This document shows positions 17,066 through 26,228 of a DNA stretch of 64,000 nt, in pieces. Source of the stretch: an uncultured Muribaculum sp. (GTDB lineage Bacteria; Bacteroidota; Bacteroidia; Bacteroidales; Muribaculaceae). Every line of letters begins with the position of its first letter. Within the stretch, counting starts at the first letter, position 1. The DNA is taken from NCBI GenBank assembly GCA_910578835.1, contig CAJTSK010000008.1, positions 1 to 64,000 of the forward strand. The letters are read 5' to 3'. Below the pieces are notes generated by a model. That model made no database searches and had not been told where the DNA came from. It worked only from the letters and a program-made list of their open reading frames with translations. The position numbers and the translations under genes were made by a program.

Positions 17066-18436
17066 TTATTCATTGATTACCGCACGGATATTGTCAATCT
17101 TGATGATAGGCTGGCACTCGGCGCCGTTGACACCTCCGCTTACCACAAACATGGTAAGGCTGGCGAAATCTTCAGGCTTGGTGGGTGCCTTGCCGGCTCC
17201 GGTACCCTTTGCAGTGTAGCGGAACTGTGAAATCGGAAGAGTCACGGTAATCCACTTGCCATCGGTGTGGTATTCACCCTTGTCGGCATTCTGCCAGGGA
17301 CGGTAGAGATAACGGCCCCAGTCGGTCCAGTCAGCCTCACGGTCCTTGAAGTCATCACCGACTTCGCCATTGAATGCCCATGCCTGTGCGCCGGGGAGAG
17401 GATCGCTGATTCCTGAAATCGGGTTGCTTGAAAGAGAAATCTGAGTAAGACCCTGGAAACATACCTGCATTGCTCCTGCAGCCCATACATTAGATGAAGG
17501 AATACACATCTCAAACTTCAACGCCATCTTCTCTGGCTTCGAGAAATCAGCTACATTATAAAGAGCCGCTCCCTGACCGGAAGTGATGTTCTGGGGATCA
17601 TCCCATGAACCTGCCCAATACTCAAACGAGAATTTAGAGTCATTCCATCCGCCATCCTCACTCATGATAGCATCGCCGTCGCCAAGCTGCATATAGTTGC
17701 CGTCAAACGCCCACTCGTCGTTAACGATAGCCTGAGCGTGCCAGCCCTGCTGCTGAAGACCGTCATCAAAGTTGAAGAGCAAGCCACGGGTGTCAAGATA
17801 ATGGAACACTGAAGTGCCTGAACCGTAACGGGTGGTAACCTCTATCTCACCTTCCTCGGTAGCGCCCTCGGGCACGATGAAATTGACAGCGGTCTGCTCA
17901 ATCTTAGTGATTTCGGTTACAGCCACGTCACCGGGGAAAGTTATGGCAAGAGGCTTGTTGGGGTCGTCAACGAAATAGTTACCGTGGATAGTGACCTCAT
18001 CGCCCGGCTTGGCATACTCAAACGAGAGTGTCAGCAGCGACGGAGCGGGCACAAGCACGCGGAAATCAAATTCAGTCGTGACGCCATCCTTGTTAATCAT
18101 GTAGATCTTGTTGGTCTCCACTTCGGGAATACCTCGGGGGATATTGACAAGAAGAGTGTGGTCAGTAATATAACTTGTGTTCAGCACCGCCTTCTGGTCA
18201 TTGAAATACATCTCGCGGATAGAGGTGAGGTTGTCGCCGACAAGACAGATAAGATTGTCGACATAAGCCTCAGTCACCAGCGAATCGGCAGCCGCGGTCA
18301 TGCGTACATAGTGTACTGACGGAGTGCCGTCGGAAAGCTCAAACTTATCCGGCTCATCCTCGCAGGATACCATGGAGACACCCATTGCGGCGGCAAATAC
18401 CGGAAGAAGCCATTTTGTATATTTGAAATTATTCAT
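17066..18436 (-). CDS. Surface glycan-binding lipoprotein (SGBP-B-like)
   Basis: A 456-residue lipoprotein directly downstream of SusD, the usual slot of SGBP-B. The signal peptide ends at Cys25 (MVSC), followed by EDEP. Two Ig/TIG-like domains occupy about 40-215 (the second has the PGDEVTIHGNYF pattern). The C-terminal ~240 residues start at LLFNFDDGLQQQGW and form a Trp-rich beta-sandwich resembling the glycan-binding domain of xyloglucan SGBP-B proteins. Many aromatics there (WNDSKFSFEYWAGSW, WTDWGRYLYRPW) could stack on sugar rings. It should hold mannan chains near the SusCD transporter. The function is inferred from family and operon position; no close characterised homologue is claimed. 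Confidence 0.85.
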   Translation of the reverse strand: MNNFKYTKWLLPVFAAAMGVSMVSCEDEPDKFELSDGTPSVHYVRMTAAADSLVTEAYVDNLICLVGDNLTSIREMYFNDQKAVLNTSYITDHTLLVNIPRGIPEVETNKIYMINKDGVTTEFDFRVLVPAPSLLTLSFEYAKPGDEVTIHGNYFVDDPNKPLAITFPGDVAVTEITKIEQTAVNFIVPEGATEEGEIEVTTRYGSGTSVFHYLDTRGLLFNFDDGLQQQGWHAQAIVNDEWAFDGNYMQLGDGDAIMSEDGGWNDSKFSFEYWAGSWDDPQNITSGQGAALYNVADFSKPEKMALKFEMCIPSSNVWAAGAMQVCFQGLTQISLSSNPISGISDPLPGAQAWAFNGEVGDDFKDREADWTDWGRYLYRPWQNADKGEYHTDGKWITVTLPISQFRYTAKGTGAGKAPTKPEDFASLTMFVVSGGVNGAECQPIIKIDNIRAVINE

Positions 18437-18458
18437 TGTTCAGTCTGAATTTTATCTA

Positions 18459-20219
18459 TTAGTAAGCATATTCCTGACGCACATCGCAAGAGATGGGATC
18501 CTTCAGGAGGTTGGGGTTATAAACCACGTCTTCCGAGGGGAAGGGAAGAGTAAAGCTCTCCTTGGTCACGTTAGGAGCGGCGGTCTGGGTGTCATAACCT
18601 GCCTCGCCTGCGTTATCCTTCTTTGCAGCCTCAGCAATATCCCACTTTCCGCTTTCAGCATAGTACTTGTAAAGGCTGTTTACGTTCCAGTAAGAATTGC
18701 GGCGCTGAGAAGTAAGCTCCTTGATGGCACGCTGGGGATTGTAGTAAGAAAGACGTACATAGTCATACCAGCGGTCGCCCTCGCCTGCAAGCTCCAGACG
18801 GCGCTCTTTCCAAACATCTTCCCAGGTAACCACTGAAGGCTTGTCCCAGTAAGTGGGGATAGCACGGTTACGCACCTTATAGAAAGCGTCGATTGCAGAA
18901 GCATCGGAGGTAGAGCCTGTTCCGCCCATCATAGCCTCGGTGTAGACAAGATATACATCGGCGAGACGGAGGATATGGGTGGCAAGTGCGCTGCACATGT
19001 TACCGGAAGCTATGCCGGTTGCCTGCACGTGGTCATAGTTGTTGCCATAAAGATGCTTCACGTTGTAAGCGCCGGTAGGTGACTGCCATTCGCCGGGACC
19101 ACCCTTGCCATACTCTGCGTCGTAGCAGAACTGAAGCACGTTGAAGCCGGTGAAGCCATCTTTGTCTTTCTTATCCTGCCAGAAATACTCATACTTGTCG
19201 CCCGGGAGCATCATTGTAGCCTTACGACGGGTGTCGACGTCGGTGCGTGAAGCGGGATCTTCAAGCACGTCGATGCCAAATGCATCCTGAAGGTCGACAG
19301 AGGGACCGCCATAACCGCCCCAGCAGTCACCCCACTCGTCAAAACCTACAGGAGCAAGGTCGCTCTGGAGGGTGTTTTGCTGAGTCCAGGGATCACGACC
19401 TGCCTGCCAGCGCCATGCGATGAGTGACTCCTCGTTGGTGTTGTTGGCAAGACGGAAGATGTCGGAATAGTTGGGAAGGAGGTTACGACCTGAGTTGTCG
19501 ATTACATCCTTGGCATATGAAGCAGCCTTCTTGAGGTCTTCAGTGTTAAGTGTACCAGACACTCCGGCACGGGTAAGATAAACCTTTGCAAGGAGACCTT
19601 CGGCACAATAGTAGTCGATACGACCGGGAGCCGACGCGTTCTTGGGAAGCAACTCCATCGCCTTTTCAAGGGTCATCACTACATATTCATATACATCCTC
19701 ACGCTTAACCTTGAACTTTGAGTTGTAAGCACCGTTAAGCTCGTCGGAAATATTGTGGATGATGGGCACATCGCCAAATGAACGCACAAGGTAGAAGTAA
19801 GCGAGAGCCTTGAAAGTAAGAGCCTCACCCATGCATGCTTCGCGTGCTTCCTTTGAAGCGGGAGATGCCTGAAGATTGTTGTAGACAGTCGAACAGTGAG
19901 AAATCACCGCCCAAAGTGAGTAAGACATATTCACGAGGTCCTGGTCGGTACCGTTGATAGTGAATGTCAGGTAAGGAGATGAACCCCAATACATATTGCC
20001 TGAAAGCACTTCGCCAACCTTGATGAATCCGCGCTGGAAATCATACCAAGGAGAGTTGTAGAGGTAATTGACACCCTGGTAGCACTGCTCGTCGGTCTGG
20101 TAGAAGTTGCCGGCGTTGTAGTTGTCCTCAGCGGGGCGGTCAAGAAAGTCGTTACATGACGACATCCCGAAGCCAAGTGCGGCAACCACGGCTAAATATT
20201 TGATATCTTTGATTTTCAT
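18459..20219 (-). CDS. SusD-like glycan-capture lipoprotein
   Basis: SusD-family lipoprotein of 586 residues that caps the SusC channel and binds incoming oligosaccharides. The signal ends at Cys22 (MSSC), followed by NDFLDRP, a classic SusD opening. The helical TPR scaffold contains the typical segments (EALTFKALAYFYLVRSFGDVP in the N-terminal half, ERRLELAGEGDRWYDYVRL near the C-terminus). It lies 24 bases past susC, so the pair is co-translated. The ligand is presumed to be mannan oligosaccharide from the enzymes encoded around it. Confidence 0.95.
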   Translation of the reverse strand: MKIKDIKYLAVVAALGFGMSSCNDFLDRPAEDNYNAGNFYQTDEQCYQGVNYLYNSPWYDFQRGFIKVGEVLSGNMYWGSSPYLTFTINGTDQDLVNMSYSLWAVISHCSTVYNNLQASPASKEAREACMGEALTFKALAYFYLVRSFGDVPIIHNISDELNGAYNSKFKVKREDVYEYVVMTLEKAMELLPKNASAPGRIDYYCAEGLLAKVYLTRAGVSGTLNTEDLKKAASYAKDVIDNSGRNLLPNYSDIFRLANNTNEESLIAWRWQAGRDPWTQQNTLQSDLAPVGFDEWGDCWGGYGGPSVDLQDAFGIDVLEDPASRTDVDTRRKATMMLPGDKYEYFWQDKKDKDGFTGFNVLQFCYDAEYGKGGPGEWQSPTGAYNVKHLYGNNYDHVQATGIASGNMCSALATHILRLADVYLVYTEAMMGGTGSTSDASAIDAFYKVRNRAIPTYWDKPSVVTWEDVWKERRLELAGEGDRWYDYVRLSYYNPQRAIKELTSQRRNSYWNVNSLYKYYAESGKWDIAEAAKKDNAGEAGYDTQTAAPNVTKESFTLPFPSEDVVYNPNLLKDPISCDVRQEYAY

Positions 20220-20243
20220 AAGTTGAATCTGTTTTTAATAATA

Positions 20244-23200
20244 TTAGAACGAAATGTTTAGACCAAATGAATAAGTGGTCGGTGACGGGTAACGACCGAA
20301 GTCAAGACCATATACGAGACCTGAAGAATCCTGGGTTGAAGCACCGATTTCAGGATCATAACCTTTATATTTGGTAAACGTGTACAAGTTCTGAATATTG
20401 CAGTAAACACGCAGATTTTCAAGATGGAGTCGCTTCAAGAGTGATTTCTTGAATGTGTATCCGAGAGTGATGTTCTTGATACGGAGATAAGATCCATCCT
20501 CGATGTAACGGTCGCTGATGCGGTCGTTGTCGTTCGGGTCGTTAAGACGAGCGGCGGGAGTCTTGGTCTGCCAGTTTTTCACGCGTACGTTAGTGATGTC
20601 GTCATACCAGTGCTGACCGGCAGGATAAACCTTGTTGGGGTCGATGGGCACGAGCTGGGCGCGGTCGTTAACCGAGTTGAGCTGATTGGTCCAGACCGAC
20701 TTCATACCGGTAAGGTTGATGGCGAGATAGTTCATCACGTCGTTTCCATAAGAACCGTTAAGGAAGATCGAGAGGTCGATATTCTTGTAACGGAAGGTGT
20801 TGGTCCATCCGAAGGTGAACTTGGGCATCGGCGAACCGATGACAGTGCGGTCGTTGGCGTCAATCTTGCCGTCGCCGTTGACATCCTTGTACTTGATGTC
20901 ACCTACCCACACGGTGTTGCTCTTGTTGAACACGCCGTCGGAGGGGAAGTGGTCGGGTGTCGGTGAGTTCATGATATCATCGTAGTCGCGGTAAACGCCC
21001 TCTACTACATAACCGTAGAAGTTGTAAAGCGGCTGACCGATTTCTGATACTGACACTACGTCACTCCACTGACCATATCCTACGAGCTGGGCGTTTTCAG
21101 TGCCTGAAAGGGCTTTGAGCTTATTGCGGTTGAATGAAATCTGGAAGCTTGACTCCCACTCAAATTCACCTACGAAGGGGCGGCCGGTCAACTCGATTTC
21201 AATACCTTTGTTCTCGATTTCTCCGAAGTTACCCTTGGGTGCTGCAAGTGCCGAAGAGCCGTTACCCTGAGTACCCATGTAAGAGGGAAGCTGCATCGAC
21301 ATAAGCATGTCTTTAGAAGTCTTGATGTAAGCGTCGACAACAAGGTTCAAGCGGTTGTTGAGCATATTGAGGTCGATACCTGCATTCCATTGTTCCTGAG
21401 TCTCCCACTTGATTGCGGGGTTGGCGATGTTGGCGGGACGGTAACCTGCACCGAGAGCCGACGGCATGCGGCTCATTGCCACACCCCATGCGTAACCGCC
21501 GATGTTGGAGTTACCGGTCTGACCCCAGCCGAGACGGAGTTTACCGTTGTCAATCACATTGCGTACAGGCTCGAAGAATTTCTCGTTGGAGAAGCGCCAT
21601 GCAGCTGCTACAGAGTGGAAGCCTGCCCAGCGGTTTTCGGGTCCGAAGTTAGAGCTACCGTCATAACGGTAAGTATAAGTCAAGAGATAGCGGTCGTCCC
21701 AGTTAAGGGTCTCACGGGTGAAGAACGAAGCCATGGCAGAGCTGCCGAAGCCGGCGCTGATGTTATAAGAGTTCTTGTTACCGAGAGCGGGGTTGTGAAC
21801 TTCGTCAGAAGGAAGTCCCGAAGCGAAGATGCTTGTGAAGTCGTATCTTGACTCCCAGCACTCCTGACCGACCATGGCGGTGTAGTGGAACTTGTCCCAA
21901 GCGGTGCCGTTGTAAGACACATAGTTTTTCAACTGCCAGAACCAGCTTGAGTTTTTCTGGATAGAGCTTTCATTGCTGCTGCGTACCCATGAGCCAAGGT
22001 CAACCATCGGTTTGTAACGGTCACCCTTTGAAGCACTTACGTCGTAGCCAAACTCAGCGTGCCATACAAGATTCTTGATCGGGGTTACATCGAAGAAGAT
22101 GTTACCTGTCAATTTCTTACGGTGAAGCTTGATATCGTCAAGCATTGCAAGTGCGATAGGGTTGGGGTTGGTGTAACCTTCGCGCACGATAGAAGAGAAG
22201 TTGCCGTCGATATCATAGATAGGAATATCGGGGAGTGTGGTAAGAGAGTAGTTGATGATACCCTGCTCACCGTCGGCAAGCTTAAGGCTTTCGTCGGTAT
22301 CGGTGTAGGTAGCGCTCAATCCGAGTTTCAACCATGATTTCAACTGGGCGTCAAGGTTGGCGCGTACAGAGAAACGGCTGAAGTCAGAACCGATAAGCGT
22401 ACCTTCCTGATTCATATATGAGCCTGATACGTAGTACTGTACTTTTTCAGTACCGCCCTGAGCCGATACCTGGTGCTGGTTCTGGAGAGCTGTGCGGAAC
22501 ACTGCATCCTGCCAGTTGGTACCTACGCCAAGCACAGAGGGGTCACGATACCAGTCATTAGCAGTCTGGTAACCGTTAGCCACAAACTCATTGTAATATC
22601 CTGCATATTCACGAAGATTCATCATGTCGAGACGCTTGTTCTGGTGGTTGACAGCAACCATACCGTCATAGGTGAACTTAGCCTCGCCAGCCTTACCACG
22701 CTTGGTGGTGATGAGCACGACACCGTTAGAACCCTGGGCACCGTAGATAGCGGTTGCCGAGGCGTCCTTAAGAATCTCCATCGACACGATGTCGGAGGGG
22801 TTGATTGTTGAAAGCGGAGACACGGTAGAGACTTTACCATTACCGAGGGCGTCACCGAGACCGAAGTCGGCACCGGAGTTACCTCCTCCTTGAACGATCA
22901 CGCCGTCAATCACATAGAGAGGCTCGGCGTTAGCGTTAATGGTAGACTGACCGCGCACGCGGATAGAAGATGAAGAGCCGGGAGCTCCCGATGTGGTCAT
23001 TGCCTGCACACCGGTTGCACGACCTTGTAGCGATTGGTCGAGGTTGGTGATGATTGAACCTTTAAGGTCATCTTCACTCATTGACACCGAGGCACCTGCA
23101 AGGTCACTCTTTTTCATGGTACCGTAACCGACCACCACAACCTCGTCGAGCGCAACGCCCGATTCTTTTAAGGTAATGGTAACATCGGTACGTCCGGCGA

Positions 23201-23471
23201 GCTTGACCTCCTGGGTCTCCATGCCTACATACGACACTACGAGCACTGCGTTAGGTGATGCGACCTTGATAGCAAAATTACCATCGAAGTCGGTCGCCGT
23301 ACCTGCATTGGTCCCTTTTTCCATGATAGTGGCACCGATTGCGGGCTCACCTGATGGCTCCAGGACGACACCCTTAACGGATGTCTGGGCGAACACTCCG
23401 ATTGACACCGATATAAATAGCGCCAAAAGAAGGGCTCTAATGTTCAAGACTGTTCTTGTCATCATGAGCAA
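20244..23471 (-). CDS. SusC-like TonB-dependent outer-membrane transporter
   Basis: TonB-dependent outer-membrane importer of 1075 residues. After a signal peptide (ending ...SIGVFAQ, near residue 29) come the carboxypeptidase-D regulatory-like domain (VKGVVLEPSGEPAIGATI..., about 32-108), the TonB-box region DEVVVVGYG, the plug (about 120-240) and the 22-strand barrel. The C-terminus ends in the outer-membrane insertion signal with terminal Phe (SFGLNISF). Start codons at 23471, 23465 and 23462 are all possible; the first is given. It imports oligosaccharides together with SusD. It is the first gene of the susCD-SGBP-GH26 unit and is preceded by a putative operator at 23568-23599. Confidence 0.96.
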   Translation of the reverse strand: MLMMTRTVLNIRALLLALFISVSIGVFAQTSVKGVVLEPSGEPAIGATIMEKGTNAGTATDFDGNFAIKVASPNAVLVVSYVGMETQEVKLAGRTDVTITLKESGVALDEVVVVGYGTMKKSDLAGASVSMSEDDLKGSIITNLDQSLQGRATGVQAMTTSGAPGSSSSIRVRGQSTINANAEPLYVIDGVIVQGGGNSGADFGLGDALGNGKVSTVSPLSTINPSDIVSMEILKDASATAIYGAQGSNGVVLITTKRGKAGEAKFTYDGMVAVNHQNKRLDMMNLREYAGYYNEFVANGYQTANDWYRDPSVLGVGTNWQDAVFRTALQNQHQVSAQGGTEKVQYYVSGSYMNQEGTLIGSDFSRFSVRANLDAQLKSWLKLGLSATYTDTDESLKLADGEQGIINYSLTTLPDIPIYDIDGNFSSIVREGYTNPNPIALAMLDDIKLHRKKLTGNIFFDVTPIKNLVWHAEFGYDVSASKGDRYKPMVDLGSWVRSSNESSIQKNSSWFWQLKNYVSYNGTAWDKFHYTAMVGQECWESRYDFTSIFASGLPSDEVHNPALGNKNSYNISAGFGSSAMASFFTRETLNWDDRYLLTYTYRYDGSSNFGPENRWAGFHSVAAAWRFSNEKFFEPVRNVIDNGKLRLGWGQTGNSNIGGYAWGVAMSRMPSALGAGYRPANIANPAIKWETQEQWNAGIDLNMLNNRLNLVVDAYIKTSKDMLMSMQLPSYMGTQGNGSSALAAPKGNFGEIENKGIEIELTGRPFVGEFEWESSFQISFNRNKLKALSGTENAQLVGYGQWSDVVSVSEIGQPLYNFYGYVVEGVYRDYDDIMNSPTPDHFPSDGVFNKSNTVWVGDIKYKDVNGDGKIDANDRTVIGSPMPKFTFGWTNTFRYKNIDLSIFLNGSYGNDVMNYLAINLTGMKSVWTNQLNSVNDRAQLVPIDPNKVYPAGQHWYDDITNVRVKNWQTKTPAARLNDPNDNDRISDRYIEDGSYLRIKNITLGYTFKKSLLKRLHLENLRVYCNIQNLYTFTKYKGYDPEIGASTQDSSGLVYGLDFGRYPSPTTYSFGLNISF

Positions 23472-23550
23472 TTTTTAAGGTAAGGTTAATGTATTAGGTT
23501 AGAAAATTTGTTTTATAATTACTGCACGTGTCGGGCTAATACGCCCATTG

Positions 23551-23558
23551 CAAAATTA
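23551..23558 (-). promoter_or_regulatory. Probable -7 element of the susC operon
   Basis: TAATTTTG on the minus strand, about 80 bases before the SusC start, fits the Bacteroidetes -7 consensus. No TTTG is present at the usual upstream distance; instead the region upstream is taken up by the inverted repeat at 23568-23599, as expected for an activator-dependent promoter. Confidence 0.5.
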
Positions 23559-23567
23559 GGCATATGC

Positions 23568-23599
23568 ATAGAGATAAAATAATACAATTTTACCTCTAT
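23568..23599. promoter_or_regulatory. Candidate operator: 13-bp inverted repeat upstream of susC
   Basis: ATAGAGATAAAAT (23568-23580) is repeated in inverted form at 23587-23599 with 12 of 13 positions matching and a 6-base spacer. It ends 9 bases upstream of the putative susC -7 element, where an activator would sit. Because it also begins 25 bases after the CE7 stop codon, an AT-rich transcript hairpin for the upstream operon is an alternative reading. Confidence 0.45.
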
Positions 23600-23624
23600 A
23601 TTGCACTTTCTTGACAATTGAGTG

Positions 23625-24893
23625 TTAATGTCGGTTGCGCTTGAAAAAATCGGCAACGCGCGGATTCCAGTCGCTGTAATCGACAGTGTGACCCAGGTCA
23701 CGGTAGATTACAAACTCTTTAGGGGAGGTAATCAAGTTGTAACCGGAGAAATTGGTATGGGGCGGACACACGGGGTCTTGCAACCCTACGCCCATGAGTA
23801 CCGGACACTGGATGCGGCGCGTAAGATTCTTTATATCAAAGTAACTCAGCGTATTATACATCTCTTCGTCGGAGAGTCCGGCTTCAGCTGCCGCTTTCTT
23901 TACTGGTTCAGCAGGCCAATGCACGATATTAAAGTAGTCGGGAAAGTCGGAAAGGAAGGGAATGTAGGGGGCTATTGCAGCCACACGGTGGTCAAGCGCA
24001 CCGGCAACGAGGGCAAATGCTCCACCCTGGCTGCCTCCTTCGGCAAAAATGTTGTCGCGGTCGGCTTGCGGCAATTGGTAAATAAAGTCAATTGCACGCA
24101 CGACATCCATAAATGCGCCACGGTAGTAATAGGTCGCCGGAGAGGCTATACCGTAAGCCACCCAATCGCCATACTTATTGTATTTTTTACCATAACCCTG
24201 TCCCCTTGCAAACGGGATGAAATGTATCCAGTCGGGAGCATCGTCGGCACCCACACACCAGGGGTCGACTCCATAGCCATTATAAATAATGTGTACCGGA
24301 TATTTACCCTCCTTGACGGGGATGGCGATATAGCCGCTGATGGTGTCGCCGCCGAGCGACTTCATCGACGCGAGGTAGACCTTGCGCTTGTCACCGCTCA
24401 ATGAGTCGACCTCTTCAAGGGTATAGCAAGGCTCGACAGTAGCAAGCTCCTCCAGGGCGTCAGACCAGAACCGGTCAAAGTCGGGGCGGCTGTCGGGCAA
24501 TGAGACGATATTTTCAGGCTCGAAGCCGAAATTCATGGACAGGAGACTCTTGTCGCCGTCAAGCACCGACAGGCGGTAAAATCCCGGAGCCGTCACGCCG
24601 GGGTTGACCGTCAGCCGTGCAGTGTCGCCGGGGGCAATAGCCACTGTGCGGGTCTCTTCCTTTACAGGTACGTAATTGTCGGTGGTCACGACAATGCGGA
24701 GGTCGGCGTTACAAGCCGCTCCGGTGGAATCGCTCACCTCGACGGTAAGCGACGGGGATTGAGGAGCAAGCCACCACCAGTCGCTGTCGACAAGCGCCGA
24801 TGCTTTCAGAGGATGGTCGGCCGCCGAAGCAGAAAAGGCTATGAAAAGCGAGGAGATTGCCGCAGCAATCATGTTAGGTTTAATCAGGTGCAC
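23625..24893 (-). CDS. CE7-family acetyl esterase
   Basis: Secreted serine esterase of carbohydrate esterase family 7 (acetyl xylan esterase/cephalosporin deacetylase type), 422 residues. A signal peptide ends near residue 24 (SASAA); an Ig-like N-terminal domain of about 100 residues precedes the alpha/beta-hydrolase domain. The triad is visible: Ser288 in GGSQGG, Asp373 in GLQDPVCPP and His402 in LGHTVDY, along with the conserved RGQGYG element near 230. In this locus it probably removes acetyl groups from glucomannan fragments. Last gene of the GH5-SASA-GH5-CE7 unit, 11 bases after GH5. Confidence 0.88.
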   Translation of the reverse strand: MHLIKPNMIAAAISSLFIAFSASAADHPLKASALVDSDWWWLAPQSPSLTVEVSDSTGAACNADLRIVVTTDNYVPVKEETRTVAIAPGDTARLTVNPGVTAPGFYRLSVLDGDKSLLSMNFGFEPENIVSLPDSRPDFDRFWSDALEELATVEPCYTLEEVDSLSGDKRKVYLASMKSLGGDTISGYIAIPVKEGKYPVHIIYNGYGVDPWCVGADDAPDWIHFIPFARGQGYGKKYNKYGDWVAYGIASPATYYYRGAFMDVVRAIDFIYQLPQADRDNIFAEGGSQGGAFALVAGALDHRVAAIAPYIPFLSDFPDYFNIVHWPAEPVKKAAAEAGLSDEEMYNTLSYFDIKNLTRRIQCPVLMGVGLQDPVCPPHTNFSGYNLITSPKEFVIYRDLGHTVDYSDWNPRVADFFKRNRH

Positions 24894-24904
24894 TATAGTA
24901 TTAT

Positions 24905-26203
24905 TTATTTGGTGTTAATATTACGTGCTATTCGCGAAATTATTGCTAAAGTTTTGTTATCTTTTGCAAAAACAGAGTTAAGACCTTGCTCTTCCTGTGC
25001 GGGATCACATACATACTCGTCGCCCGGCTCCCACACTACATGAGCCGGCTCGGCATATCCGCCCCATCCCCAGAAGTTGCAGCCGTCGATAAGATCGCCC
25101 TTTTCCACGAGAGAGAACACATATTCATAGAACTTGTCCCTGCCTTCCGTAGGGGTGCCGGGGGTAAACGACATTGAGTCGCGCGGATAGCCAAATTCCT
25201 CAAGCACAAGGGGCTTCGCGGCACGCTTCATCATCTCAGAGTGAGGGGTGATATATTCGACAGCCTTTATGCAGGCGCTGTCGACACCGGAAAGGAGCGT
25301 CTCCTTCCCTACCCAACCCCAGTTGTAAGGCCAGAGATGAATGATGCCGTAATCGATTTCGGGATAATTGTGAATCTCCTCCCAAAGGTCAATATCCTGT
25401 TCACACCCATGCTTGCCCTCGCTTCCTGTCGACACGAGGTGATTGGGGTCTATTTCCTTTATTGTCTTGGCGGTTGTGCGTATCCAGTCGGCAAAAGCGC
25501 GTTTCTGTATGCTGTCCTCAGCAAAAGCACGCGGTTCGTTGGCTACCTGCCATGCCATGATTGCGGGACTCTCGGCGTAAGGCTTGCCGATAACAGTGTT
25601 GACACGCGACACGATGTTGCGCACATGGTCGTAAGAGAGCTGTTTTGCCGAATCGCAGGTGACAAACTGCTTCACATAATCCATATATGCGGGCCAGCCG
25701 TCGACACTCGGAATGGGAGCTTTCCCCTTGCCTGCCCACTGAAGATAGGCAGAGTATCCACCGCTCCATTCCCAGGCATTGTTGAGATAGAGCACAGCTT
25801 TCATGTCGCGGCGCTCAAGCTCCGCCATAAGGTAGTCGAGTCCGGCAAGGAGGGTGTCGTTGTACACGCCGGGAGCCGTCTGAAGCACAGGGCTGATATG
25901 TGAGGCGAGACCTTCGTCACCATCACCGCCCACAAGTATGCGCAGGTTGTTGACTCCGTTTTCCTGCAAGAGGTCAAGCTCGGCGGCAAGACGCTTGCGA
26001 TCACCGCCGCGTCCTTCTGACGCAAGGATAGGACCATACCAGAAATTAGTGCCGACATAGCGATATACGCTGTCGCCTATATAGAACTTGCCGTCGCGCA
26101 CGGTCACAAAATCCTCGGCAGCGGCAGTCTTCTTCCCTGAAGAGGAGCATGCCGCGACACCGGCAGCGGCACAAAGGGCTATAATCAAAAATATTTTCTT
26201 CAT
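24905..26203 (-). CDS. GH5_7-like endo-beta-1,4-mannanase lipoprotein
   Basis: A 432-residue lipoprotein (lipobox Cys19, GVAAC) with a GH5 TIM barrel. The first strand reads YRYVGTNFWYG and is followed by VNNLRILVGG, a pattern of GH5 subfamily 7 mannanases. The acid/base is Glu223 in WQVANEPR and the nucleophile Glu336 in VLEEFGYPR; IIHLWPYNWGW provides the aromatic aglycone region. A short Ser/Lys linker follows the lipid anchor. It would cleave mannan or glucomannan backbones in parallel to the GH26 enzymes. Starts 25 bases after the SASA esterase. Confidence 0.9.
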   Translation of the reverse strand: MKKIFLIIALCAAAGVAACSSSGKKTAAAEDFVTVRDGKFYIGDSVYRYVGTNFWYGPILASEGRGGDRKRLAAELDLLQENGVNNLRILVGGDGDEGLASHISPVLQTAPGVYNDTLLAGLDYLMAELERRDMKAVLYLNNAWEWSGGYSAYLQWAGKGKAPIPSVDGWPAYMDYVKQFVTCDSAKQLSYDHVRNIVSRVNTVIGKPYAESPAIMAWQVANEPRAFAEDSIQKRAFADWIRTTAKTIKEIDPNHLVSTGSEGKHGCEQDIDLWEEIHNYPEIDYGIIHLWPYNWGWVGKETLLSGVDSACIKAVEYITPHSEMMKRAAKPLVLEEFGYPRDSMSFTPGTPTEGRDKFYEYVFSLVEKGDLIDGCNFWGWGGYAEPAHVVWEPGDEYVCDPAQEEQGLNSVFAKDNKTLAIISRIARNINTK

Positions 26204-26228
26204 TTTTCAAGTATTTATCAAGATAAAA

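Noticed and set aside
17044..17073. Ten-codon N-terminal extension of the TIG-repeat lipoprotein
   Set aside because: It overlaps the upstream gene's stop and puts polar residues before an otherwise normal lipoprotein signal.
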